The translations under genes were made by a program, and so were the position numbers. The notes below the pieces were generated by a model, which was not told the DNA's origin, ran no database searches, and saw nothing but the letters and a program-made list of their open reading frames with translations. A DNA stretch of 64,000 bases, from contig NC_010571.1 in the NCBI RefSeq assembly GCF_000019965.1, forward strand, positions 868,001 to 932,000. Reading direction: 5' to 3'. Below, in pieces: positions 43,643-51,113 of the stretch (positions within the stretch are counted from its first letter, which is position 1; each line of letters starts with the position of its first letter). The DNA comes from Opitutus terrae PB90-1. Lineage in GTDB: Bacteria > Verrucomicrobiota > Verrucomicrobiia > Opitutales > Opitutaceae.

Positions 43643-44029
43643 ATGAACGACCTCGCCTCGACAGACCTGATCTACCTGATCGCCTTTTGCGCAGGTGGAC
43701 TGGCTTTTGCGTTCGGGCCTTTTGTCCTCGTCTACTTTCTCGCGCCTCGCTGGACCCGCAATACCATCCAGAAAACCGGCCAGGCCATCGAATGCGGCAT
43801 GGACCCGATCGGCGACGCCTGGATCCGTTACAGCGCGGTCTACTATCTTTACGCGTTGGTCTTCGTCGCGTTCGCGGTCGACGTCCTTTTCCTGATCCCG
43901 GTCGCGCTCGTCTACAACCGGGTGTTTGCCGTCCGTGACTTCGTTGAGCTCACCCTCTTCGTCGGCGTCCTCTCGCTGGTGGTCGTTTACGCCTGGAAGA
44001 AAGGAATCTTCGCATGGAATCGCCGCTAA
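43643..44029 (+). CDS. nuoA: NADH-quinone oxidoreductase subunit A
   Basis: The product is 128 residues with three membrane helices. The loop signature [40 protein letters not shown] and [13 protein letters not shown] match NuoA. The invariant ECG of the Q-binding loop is present. It starts the operon and overlaps nuoB by 16 bases. Confidence 0.97.
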   Translation: MNDLASTDLIYLIAFCAGGLAFAFGPFVLVYFLAPRWTRNTIQKTGQAIECGMDPIGDAWIRYSAVYYLYALVFVAFAVDVLFLIPVALVYNRVFAVRDFVELTLFVGVLSLVVVYAWKKGIFAWNRR

Positions 44030-44589
44030 CCCCCTCGGCGCAGCCCGCTCCGATGCCTTCCCTGGTCGCCGCGACGGGCCCGTCGACGCCGGAGATTCCG
44101 CCCGAGGTCTCCCAGATCGCCCGGTTCGCCAAACTTGATGACCTGCTGGCACTCGGCCGCGCGAACTCTCTCTGGCCGCTCACGTTCGGCCTCGCCTGCT
44201 GCGCGATCGAGATGATGGCCGCCGGCATGGCGCGGTTCGACATCTCCCGCTTCGGGGCCGAGGTCTTCCGGCCGTCGCCGCGGCAAGCCGACGTCATGAT
44301 CGTCGCCGGCACCGTGAACAAGAAAATGGCTCCCGCGGTGAAGCTGCTCTACGACCAGATGCTCGAGCCGAAGTGGGTCATCGCGATGGGCCAGTGCGCG
44401 ATCTCAGGCGGGCCATTCAAGTATCCCGGCCAATACGCCGTCGTCGAAGGCGTCGACCAGCTTTTCCCCGTGGACGTTTACGTGCCTGGCTGCCCGCCGC
44501 GCCCGGAAGCGCTGATCGAGGGCATCCTGAAGCTGGAAGAGAAAATCACCGGCAAGCGCCGCTTCCCGGTCGCGCAACTGAAAGAATGA
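44014..44589 (+). CDS. nuoB: NADH-quinone oxidoreductase subunit B
   Basis: The product is 191 residues with a Pro-rich N-terminal extension of about 30 residues. The N2 [4Fe-4S] ligands are visible: [20 protein letters not shown] (tandem Cys), [15 protein letters not shown] and [16 protein letters not shown]. It passes electrons to quinone together with NuoD. Its presence in full argues that the quinone-reducing module is active. It overlaps both neighbours. Confidence 0.97.
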   Translation: MESPLTPSAQPAPMPSLVAATGPSTPEIPPEVSQIARFAKLDDLLALGRANSLWPLTFGLACCAIEMMAAGMARFDISRFGAEVFRPSPRQADVMIVAGTVNKKMAPAVKLLYDQMLEPKWVIAMGQCAISGGPFKYPGQYAVVEGVDQLFPVDVYVPGCPPRPEALIEGILKLEEKITGKRRFPVAQLKE

Positions 44590-45410
44590 AACCCTCGCTC
44601 GAGCTTCTTTCCCAACAGTTCACGGCGCTGATCGGCCCGGAAGCATTCGCCAAAGCCGAAGCGGCCATCGCCGCGCACAAGGCCGCGGCCGCGGAGGCAG
44701 CCGCCAAAGCAGCTGCTGCGGCCAAGGCCGCCGCCGAAGCCGCTGCCGCGAAAGCCGCAGCAGCCGCCGCCGCGCCGAAGCCAGTTGCCCCTGCTGCGAC
44801 GCCCGCGGCCGCGTCTGCCGTGGCTCTTGGCGCCGCGCTCGCTGAGCCCGGCAAGCCGGGGTCGCCGACCCCGGCTACAGCACCCAAGCCCGTCGCTGCA
44901 CCCGTCGCTGCCGTTAAGCCCGCCGCACCGGCCGCCTCGGCTCCCCGTCCGGCTGCACCTGCGGCAGCAGCCGCGCCGAAGCCCGCCACGCCCGCACTGC
45001 CACCGCCGCCTCCGCTTCCGCTGCAGAAAACCAATCGCGCCGAAAAAGGCTTCGACCTCGACGCCGCCGTTGCGCCCGACCAAGTCGTCCCCGCTGCCCA
45101 GTTGCTCGATGCGCAGGGCTTCGGACTCGATGCGGTGACCGGCGTCGACTGGATCGCACAGAACGAGATGGAGGTCGTCTACGATTTCTTCCATCCGACC
45201 GAGCAGCTCCGCGTCGTCGTTCGCACCCGCGTGCCACGCGCGAATCCTGAGTTGCCCACGATCTCGACCGTGTTCCCGGGCGCCAACTGGCACGAACGCG
45301 AAACGCACGACTTTTTCGGGATCCGCTTCGCCGGACATCCCCAACTCACGCCGTTCCTCCTGCCCGAGGACGCCGACTTTCATCCGCTGCGGAAGGACTA
45401 CAACCCGTGA
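44586..45410 (+). CDS. nuoC: NADH-quinone oxidoreductase subunit C with long Ala/Pro-rich insertion
   Basis: The product is 274 residues. After a short N-terminal helix ([20 protein letters not shown]) the sequence becomes a low-complexity stretch of Ala, Lys and Pro over about residues 25-148. The conserved 30-kDa domain begins near [20 protein letters not shown] and contains [20 protein letters not shown] with the [15 protein letters not shown] ending. The insertion contains a perfect 21-bp palindrome in the DNA. NuoC in most bacteria lacks such a linker. It overlaps nuoB by 4 bases and ends in a GTG that starts nuoD. Confidence 0.94.
   Translation: MKPSLELLSQQFTALIGPEAFAKAEAAIAAHKAAAAEAAAKAAAAAKAAAEAAAAKAAAAAAAPKPVAPAATPAAASAVALGAALAEPGKPGSPTPATAPKPVAAPVAAVKPAAPAASAPRPAAPAAAAAPKPATPALPPPPPLPLQKTNRAEKGFDLDAAVAPDQVVPAAQLLDAQGFGLDAVTGVDWIAQNEMEVVYDFFHPTEQLRVVVRTRVPRANPELPTISTVFPGANWHERETHDFFGIRFAGHPQLTPFLLPEDADFHPLRKDYNP
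44855..44875. repeat. Palindrome inside nuoC
   Basis: GCCGGGGTCG, centre C, CGACCCCGGC: a perfect 10-bp inverted repeat with one centre base. It is followed by TACAG. It is read in frame as PGSPTPAT within the low-complexity part of NuoC. Confidence 0.8.
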
Positions 45411-46606
45411 TCGCTTCCAAAGAATCGAATTCCGCGGCGACGCCCGCGACCTCCGCGCCGACGCTCCGGACCACCGCTGAAATTGCGGCCACCGCCGCGA
45501 TGGGCCACGCCCCGCACGAGACGTTCACGATCAACCTCGGCCCGCAGCATCCCGCCGCGCACGGCGTGTTGCGCGTGCTGATGCGGATGGACGGCGAGTG
45601 GGTCGAGAACGCCGAGCCCGTCATCGGCTACATCCACCGGATGCACGAAAAGATGGGCGAGAACCGCACGTGGGCGAAGTTTCTCCCCAACACCAGCCGC
45701 ATCGATTACCTCTCCGCCATGCACTACACCCACGCGTGGGTGGGTGTCGTGGAACGCGGACTGAAAATCGAGGTGCCCGAGCGCGCCGAATACATCCGTG
45801 TCATCACCTCCGAGCTCAACCGGATCGCCAGTCACCAGGTGTGGTGGGGCGCCTTGCTGCTCGATCTCGGCGGATTCACGCCGATCCTCTACGCCTTCGA
45901 CGACCGGGAAAAAATCCTCGATCTGCTCGAGGGACTCTGCGGCGCGCGGCTGACCTACTGCTATTACCGGTTCGGCGGACTCTACAACGACGCCGACGAC
46001 GATTTTCTCAAGGGCACGCGTGAGTTCGTGAAGTACATGCGGCCGCGGCTGAAGATGTACCGCGACCTCGTCACGGACAACGTGATCCTCCGCCAGCGGC
46101 TCACTGGCATCGGCCCGATCAGCGCCGACACGTGCCGGAAATACGGCGCAACTGGTCCGGTGATCCGCGGCTCCGGCGTCGCCTACGACGTCCGTCGCGC
46201 CGAGCCGTATTCGGTTTATCCGAAGCTGCAGTTCAAGATTCCGACCTACCCCGAGTGCGACTCGATGGCCCGCTACCTCGTGCGCATGGACGAAATGGAG
46301 GAGAGTCTGAACATCATCGAGCAGTGTCTGGATCTGATCCAGCCCGGTCCGTTCATGGCGCCGAAGGTTCCGCGCGTGATCCGACTCCCCGCCGGCGACT
46401 ACACCTACGCCGTCGAAGCAGCCCGCGGCCGGTTCATGGTTCGCGTCGTCAGTGACGGCAAGGAGAACCCCTACCGCGCCCGGCTGCGCACGCCGTCCTT
46501 CGGCAACCTTAGCCTCTTCGAGGAAACCAGCCGCGGCATGCTGCTGCCCGACGCGCTCGCGATGATGGGCAGCCTCGACCTCGTCATTCCTGACATCGAC
46601 CGCTAA
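45407..46606 (+). CDS. nuoD: NADH-quinone oxidoreductase subunit D
   Basis: The product is 399 residues from a GTG that overlaps the nuoC stop (GTGA), with AAGGA just upstream in the nuoC end. NLGPQHPAAHGVLRVLMRMD opens the conserved core; VIRGSGVAYDVRRAEPYSVY and PVDVNGD-like ends are recognisable (ALAMMGSLDLVIPDIDR). The usual IGYIHRGxEKLAE motif reads IGYIHRMHEKMGENRTWAK, with Met-His in place of Gly-Ile/Phe. NuoD forms the quinone site with NuoB. The variant motif marks this enzyme as divergent from the canonical form. Confidence 0.96.
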   Translation: MIASKESNSAATPATSAPTLRTTAEIAATAAMGHAPHETFTINLGPQHPAAHGVLRVLMRMDGEWVENAEPVIGYIHRMHEKMGENRTWAKFLPNTSRIDYLSAMHYTHAWVGVVERGLKIEVPERAEYIRVITSELNRIASHQVWWGALLLDLGGFTPILYAFDDREKILDLLEGLCGARLTYCYYRFGGLYNDADDDFLKGTREFVKYMRPRLKMYRDLVTDNVILRQRLTGIGPISADTCRKYGATGPVIRGSGVAYDVRRAEPYSVYPKLQFKIPTYPECDSMARYLVRMDEMEESLNIIEQCLDLIQPGPFMAPKVPRVIRLPAGDYTYAVEAARGRFMVRVVSDGKENPYRARLRTPSFGNLSLFEETSRGMLLPDALAMMGSLDLVIPDIDR

Positions 46607-46612
46607 CCGCTC

Positions 46613-47641
46613 ATGAGCCTGACCTTCCTGGGCCAAGAGCCCATCCGCATTCTGCTCTACCTCGTCGGTGTCTGCGCCTTCGTCGGCCTCAACGCCGCCT
46701 ACCTCGTCCTCGCCGAGCGCAAGGGCGCCGGCTGGATCCAGCGCCGCCCGGGCCCGAACGAAGCCGGCTGGGCCGGCATTCTCCAACCGCTCGCCGACGG
46801 CCTGAAGCTGCTCGCGAAGCAGGTGATGACTCCTCCCGGCACGGACAAGCTCCTCTACCGCGCCGCGCCGCTGATGGTGATGGCGCCGCCGTTGATGTGT
46901 CTGGTCACGATTCCCTTCGGCGAACACCTCGTCGCGAACAACCTCAGCTACGGGCTGCTCTTCGTCTTCTCCTTCGGCTCGATCAATGTGATGGCGCTGA
47001 TGCTCGGCGGCTGGGCCTCGCGCAACAAATACGCCATCATCTCCTCCGCCCGCGTCGTCTCGCAAAACATCGCTTACGAGATCCCGATGCTGCTCGTCGT
47101 CATCACGCTTCTGATGATGACCGGCACGATGGACCTGCAGGAGCTGATCAAGCAGCAGGCCGGCGGATTCTGGAACTGGAACATCCTGAAAGTCTGGGTG
47201 AACCCGCTGATGCCGGTGACGTTCGTCATCTATTTCACCTGCATGTTGGCCGAGACTAACCGCGCGCCGTTCGACATGGCGGAGGCCGAAAGCGAGCTCG
47301 TCGCCGGCGCCTTCACCGAATACGGCGGCATGGGCTTCGGCGTCTTCTTCATGGCCGAATACGCCAACATCGTCGTCGGCTGCAGCCTCGCCGCGGTGCT
47401 GTTCCTCGGCGGCTGGCAAAGCCCGATCGGCGTCCTCTCGGGCGGACTGTGGGGCACCGCTTGGTTCCTCCTGAAAGTCTACGCCCTCGTTCTGACGGTA
47501 ATCTGGGTCCGGTGGACATTCCCGCGCACGCAATTCTACCGGCTGCTCAACCTTTCCTGGAAAATCCTCATCCCCCTCTCGCTGCTCACGCTCCTGCTGA
47601 CCGGCGCGATGCTGAAACTGCCGCTGCTCTGGCAGAACTGA
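46613..47641 (+). CDS. nuoH: NADH-quinone oxidoreductase subunit H
   Basis: The product is 342 residues with about eight membrane helices. LAERKGAGWIQRRPGPNEAG, LQPLADGLKLLAKQVMTPPG, SARVVSQNIAYEIPMLL and MLAETNRAPFDMAEAESELV are the invariant motifs. The Glu-rich EAESELVAGAFTEYGG loop, which lies at the quinone entrance, is intact. It links the Q module to the membrane arm. Confidence 0.97.
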   Translation: MSLTFLGQEPIRILLYLVGVCAFVGLNAAYLVLAERKGAGWIQRRPGPNEAGWAGILQPLADGLKLLAKQVMTPPGTDKLLYRAAPLMVMAPPLMCLVTIPFGEHLVANNLSYGLLFVFSFGSINVMALMLGGWASRNKYAIISSARVVSQNIAYEIPMLLVVITLLMMTGTMDLQELIKQQAGGFWNWNILKVWVNPLMPVTFVIYFTCMLAETNRAPFDMAEAESELVAGAFTEYGGMGFGVFFMAEYANIVVGCSLAAVLFLGGWQSPIGVLSGGLWGTAWFLLKVYALVLTVIWVRWTFPRTQFYRLLNLSWKILIPLSLLTLLLTGAMLKLPLLWQN

Positions 47642-47645
47642 CACC

Positions 47646-48197
47646 ATGGGCCTTTTCACTGCCATTCGCGACGTCCTTTCCGGTTTCAAAAGCCTGCTGA
47701 TCGGCATGCGGATCACCGGCCGCGAGGCCGCGAAACCGATCCTCACCGTTCAGTATCCGCGCGAGACGCTGAAGATGCCCGCGCGCTTCCGCGGCCACAT
47801 CCAGCTGATCCTCGATCCGGAAACCGGCAAGCCGCGCTGCACCGCGTGTACGCTGTGCGAGAAAGCCTGCCCGAGCGAGTGCATCGACCTCGACGGCCTC
47901 CGCCGCGAAGGCGACAAGAAGAAGTCGGTCTCGAAATACATGCTCGATTTCACGAAGTGCAGCCTCTGCGGCTCCTGCGTGGAAGTCTGCCCGAGCGACG
48001 CGATCGAGTTTTCCAAGCAATACAACGTCGTCAGCCTCGGCCGCGAGCAGTTCGCCCAGATGGATCTCTACGCGAAAGTTGAAGCCGAGGCGCAAGCCTG
48101 GGCCGCCGCGCATCCGACCCCGCCGGCGCCGCCGACCCCGGCGACACCGCAGCCCGCCGTCACTCCCGCGGCCAGCATCGCGCCGAAAGCCTCATGA
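47646..48197 (+). CDS. nuoI: NADH-quinone oxidoreductase subunit I
   Basis: The product is 183 residues. Two [4Fe-4S] motifs are present: CTACTLCEKACPSECIDLDG and CSLCGSCVEVCPSDAIEFSK. A tail of about 35 residues rich in Pro, Ala and Thr (TPPAPPTPATPQPAV) follows. NuoI carries electrons from the peripheral arm to NuoB; in complexes without NuoEFG it is the likely entry point for reduced ferredoxin. It overlaps nuoJ by 4 bases. Confidence 0.97.
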   Translation: MGLFTAIRDVLSGFKSLLIGMRITGREAAKPILTVQYPRETLKMPARFRGHIQLILDPETGKPRCTACTLCEKACPSECIDLDGLRREGDKKKSVSKYMLDFTKCSLCGSCVEVCPSDAIEFSKQYNVVSLGREQFAQMDLYAKVEAEAQAWAAAHPTPPAPPTPATPQPAVTPAASIAPKAS

Positions 48198-48829
48198 ACG
48201 CCTTTCCTTTCGCCTCCTACATCGTCGCCGCGGTGTTCGCACTGGCCATTGGTACCACGCTCGCCGGCGCGCTGATCGCCGTCAGCAGCCAGCGCATCAT
48301 TCGCGCCGTCACCGGACTGATGATCTGCTGCGTCGGACTCGCCGGACTCTACTATTTTCTGAACAGCCCGTTTCTCGCGCTGATGGAGATCCTGATCTAC
48401 GTCGGCGCCGTCTGCGTCACGATCGTGTTCGGTGTCATGCTCGCCGAGCCGGATTGGCCGGTGAACCTCAAGCACCCGCGCGCGTTCCACAAGACGCTGC
48501 TCGCTGCACTGGTCAGCGCGGCGATCGGCGGCGGACTCGCCGGACTGGCGCTCCACGCGCCGTGGCCCGCACAGCCGGTGCAGACCGTCAACGACGGCTC
48601 CGTCGCTGCGATCGGCACCTCCCTCCTGACGACCTACAGCTTCGTCTTCGAACTCATCTCGCTCGTGCTGCTGGTCGCGATTCTCGGCGCCCTGGTCATC
48701 GCCCGCGCCGGTCGCAGCCGCACCGTCACCGGGCTCGGCACCTTCGCGGATGAAAATGCCCGAGCCGCCGAATCGATTACCAACCACTCCGCAGCCGACG
48801 CTCAGGCGCTCGAGGAGGTCCGTCGATGA
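48194..48829 (+). CDS. nuoJ: NADH-quinone oxidoreductase subunit J
   Basis: The product is 211 residues with five membrane helices (YIVAAVFALAIGTTLAGALI; AVTGLMICCVGLAGLYYFLN; LALMEILIYVGAVCVTIVFG). MEILIYVGAVCVTIVFGVML is the family signature. The C-terminal tail is polar (ADENARAAESITNHSAADAQ), about 40 residues longer than minimal NuoJ. It overlaps nuoI and nuoK. Confidence 0.95.
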   Translation: MNAFPFASYIVAAVFALAIGTTLAGALIAVSSQRIIRAVTGLMICCVGLAGLYYFLNSPFLALMEILIYVGAVCVTIVFGVMLAEPDWPVNLKHPRAFHKTLLAALVSAAIGGGLAGLALHAPWPAQPVQTVNDGSVAAIGTSLLTTYSFVFELISLVLLVAILGALVIARAGRSRTVTGLGTFADENARAAESITNHSAADAQALEEVRR

Positions 48830-49158
48830 ATCTGAATCCTCTCACCGTCCATCAACAACCCGCGATCTACCTCGTACTCGCCGCGCTGCTGCTGGCGATC
48901 GGGATCTTCGGGCTGCTCCGCCGCCGCACGCTGATCGGCATGCTGATCTCCGGCGAAATCATCTTCGCCGCCGCCTCCCTGAATATCATGGCGGTAAATC
49001 GCTTCTTTTCGCCGGATCCCGCGGCGGGCCAGATTTTCGTCCTCTTCATCATGGGCCTCGCCGCCGCCGAGGTGGCGATCGCGCTCAGCATCATCATCGC
49101 CGTTTACCGCAACTACCGGTCGATCGGGACCGGGGCGATCTCGCACCTGAAAGGCTGA
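48826..49158 (+). CDS. nuoK: NADH-quinone oxidoreductase subunit K
   Basis: The product is 110 residues with three helices. YLVLAALLLAIGIFGLLRRR, LIGMLISGEIIFAAASLNIM and FVLFIMGLAAAEVAIALSII match NuoK; the two membrane Glu residues (SGEIIF and AAAEVAI) needed for proton transfer are present. It is followed after six bases by the first antiporter-like subunit. Confidence 0.96.
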   Translation: MNLNPLTVHQQPAIYLVLAALLLAIGIFGLLRRRTLIGMLISGEIIFAAASLNIMAVNRFFSPDPAAGQIFVLFIMGLAAAEVAIALSIIIAVYRNYRSIGTGAISHLKG

Positions 49159-49164
49159 CGCTTC

Positions 49165-50793
49165 GTGGAATCCGTCTCCGATATCCGCCTTCTCTTCGCC
49201 GTCCTGGCGCCGCTCGTCGGCGCCGGGCTCGTCATGGCGTTCGGGAAGAAACCCAACCTGCGCGAGTCGATCTCCGTCCTCGCGGCCGTCACGCTGTGCG
49301 GACTGGTGCTGTCGCTGGTGCCTTCGGTGCGCTCGGGCACGACCGCGCACTACACGCTCTTCGAGCTGATTCCCGCCGACGTCGCGGCAAACTTCACCGT
49401 CGCGCCCCAAGCCACCGCGCTCACGATCGCGCTGCGCGCCGACGCGCTGTCGATGATCTTCGCCGTCGTCGCGTCGTTCCTCTGGATCCTCGCGGTGTTC
49501 TACTCGGCCGGCTACATGCGCGGACTGCAGGAACACGCCCAGACCCGCTTCAACGTCTGCTTCGCGCTCGCGCTGTTCGGCGCCATCGGCTGCGCCTTCG
49601 CCGACAATCTTCTCACGCTCTACCTCTTCTACGAGATCGTCAGCGTCTCCACCTACCCGCTCGTCGCGCATCATCAGGACGAGGAAGGCTACGAGGGCGG
49701 CCGCAAGTACCTGACCTACCTGACGACCACCGCGAAGGCGCTCGTCTTCCCCGCGATCGTTCTGATCTTCGTCCTCTCCGGCACGCTCGATTTCGCCGGC
49801 AACGCGCACACCGGCATCATCCCCGCCACGGTCCAGCACGGCGTCACCACCGCGCTCTACATCGCCTGCCTGCTCGGCTTCGCGAAGAACGGCGTCATGC
49901 CTTTCCACCACTGGCTGCCCGGCGCGATGGTCGCGCCGACGCCCGTCAGCGCGCTGCTCCATGCCGTCGCCGTCGTGAAGGTCGGCGTGTTCTCCACCGT
50001 CCGCGTGATGCTCTACGTCTTCGGCGTCGACACGATGGACGCGCTGAACCTCGGCATCCCCACCGCCTACTTCGTGTCAATCACGATCCTGGTCGCCTCG
50101 ATCATCGCGCTCTCGAAGGACAATCTCAAAACCCGGCTCGCCTACTCCACGGTCAGCCAGCTGTCCTACATCATTCTCGGCGTCGCCCTGCTGACGCCCA
50201 CGGCGGTGGCCGGCGGGCTGTTCCACATCGCCGCGCACGCGTTCGCGAAGATCACCCTCTTCTTCTGCGCCGGCGCGATCTACGTCGCCACGCACAAGAA
50301 ATATATTTCCGAGATGAGCGGACTGGGCCGCGTGATGCCGTGGACGTTCGGCGCCTTCGCGCTCGCCTCGCTCAGCATGATCGGCGTGCCGCCGGTCGGC
50401 GGGTTCACCTCGAAGCTCTACCTCCTGGTCGGTTCGCTCGACGCCGGCGCGATCGGCATCCTCGTGGTCCTGATCGCCAGCACGCTGCTCAACGCCGCTT
50501 ACTTCGCGCCGGTCGTTTACCAAGCCTTTTTCGGCAAGCCGCCCGCCCCGATGCCCGAGGCCGAGCGGATTCCCGCGCCCGAGTTGGTCGCCGCAGGACA
50601 TGAGCACGATGACGCGCCGGCCGCTGCGCACGCCACGCACGGCGCCGCCCATGGTCACACGGCTCCGGCTCCGAAGGGCGGCGAGGCCCCGCTCGCGATG
50701 GTGATCCCGCTCTGCCTCACCGCGGTGCTTTCCGTTCTCCTCGGGTTCTACCCCGACTTTTTCATGCAGTTCGCCGCTGCGGTGCTGCCATGA
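49165..50793 (+). CDS. MrpD-like antiporter subunit of the complex I operon (first of two)
   Basis: The product is 542 residues with about 14 helices. Proton-path residues are in place: Glu in LTLYLFYEIVSVSTYPLVAH, Lys in LLGFAKNGVMPFHHWLPGAM, Lys in LLHAVAVVKVGVFSTVRVML and Lys in HAFAKITLFFCAGAIY. The WLPGAMVAPTPVSALLHAVA pattern is that of MrpD-type antiporter subunits rather than NuoL. A His-rich loop of about 40 residues (AGHEHDDAPAAAHATHGAAH) lies near the C-terminus and is absent from typical homologues. It sits where nuoL normally stands. No long lateral helix is seen. Confidence 0.9.
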   Translation: MESVSDIRLLFAVLAPLVGAGLVMAFGKKPNLRESISVLAAVTLCGLVLSLVPSVRSGTTAHYTLFELIPADVAANFTVAPQATALTIALRADALSMIFAVVASFLWILAVFYSAGYMRGLQEHAQTRFNVCFALALFGAIGCAFADNLLTLYLFYEIVSVSTYPLVAHHQDEEGYEGGRKYLTYLTTTAKALVFPAIVLIFVLSGTLDFAGNAHTGIIPATVQHGVTTALYIACLLGFAKNGVMPFHHWLPGAMVAPTPVSALLHAVAVVKVGVFSTVRVMLYVFGVDTMDALNLGIPTAYFVSITILVASIIALSKDNLKTRLAYSTVSQLSYIILGVALLTPTAVAGGLFHIAAHAFAKITLFFCAGAIYVATHKKYISEMSGLGRVMPWTFGAFALASLSMIGVPPVGGFTSKLYLLVGSLDAGAIGILVVLIASTLLNAAYFAPVVYQAFFGKPPAPMPEAERIPAPELVAAGHEHDDAPAAAHATHGAAHGHTAPAPKGGEAPLAMVIPLCLTAVLSVLLGFYPDFFMQFAAAVLP

Positions 50794-50864
50794 AAAACCG
50801 CCAAAGTAGCGAGCATCACGCCCGCGCTGACCGGCCTACTCGCTACCCGCTACTCTTCCGCGCC

Positions 50865-51113
50865 ATGCTCCTCCGTCTGATCGAATTTCTCCGCGCCCAC
50901 CTCAAGGCCGTGATCTACGCCTCGCTCGGCGTGCTCGCGCTCGTGGCGCTGATCGACGTGTTCGTCGACAAGCACCACGCGCACACCCGCATCGAGCATA
51001 TCCCCGCGTTCTGGTCCGTGTTCGGCTTCATCGCCTGCGTGCTGATCGTTCTTCTCTCCAAAGCCTTCGGCCACGCCGGAATCATGACCCGCGAGGACTA
51101 CTACGATGAGTGA
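50865..51113 (+). CDS. Small membrane protein between the two MrpD-like subunits
   Basis: The product is 82 residues from the ATG at 50865. It has two membrane helices (AVIYASLGVLALVALIDVF; FWSVFGFIACVLIVLLSKAF) joined by DKHHAHTRIEHIP, and ends HAGIMTREDYYDE. Another ATG at 50790 overlaps the previous stop, but the 25 extra residues come from a repeat-like stretch (CTACTCGCTACCCGCTACTC) and look non-native. I have seen small proteins of this layout next to MrpD-type subunits in other complex I-like operons, but no function is established. It overlaps the next gene by 8 bases. Confidence 0.82.
   Translation: MLLRLIEFLRAHLKAVIYASLGVLALVALIDVFVDKHHAHTRIEHIPAFWSVFGFIACVLIVLLSKAFGHAGIMTREDYYDE

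Noticed and set aside
45398-47746. A 782-codon open frame on the minus strand across nuoD and nuoH
   Set aside because: It is antisense to clearly conserved complex I genes and is rich in Arg, Glu, His and Asp, a usual result of reading GC-rich genes backwards.
50601-50720. Possible transferred segment because of the His-rich loop
   Set aside because: Base composition matches the neighbours and the frame is intact; a low-complexity loop is the simpler reading.
50790-50864. Longer start for the small membrane protein, overlapping the previous stop
   Set aside because: The extra 25 residues come from a CTACTCGCTACCCGCTACTC repeat-like stretch and are not hydrophobic or family-like; kept only as an alternative.
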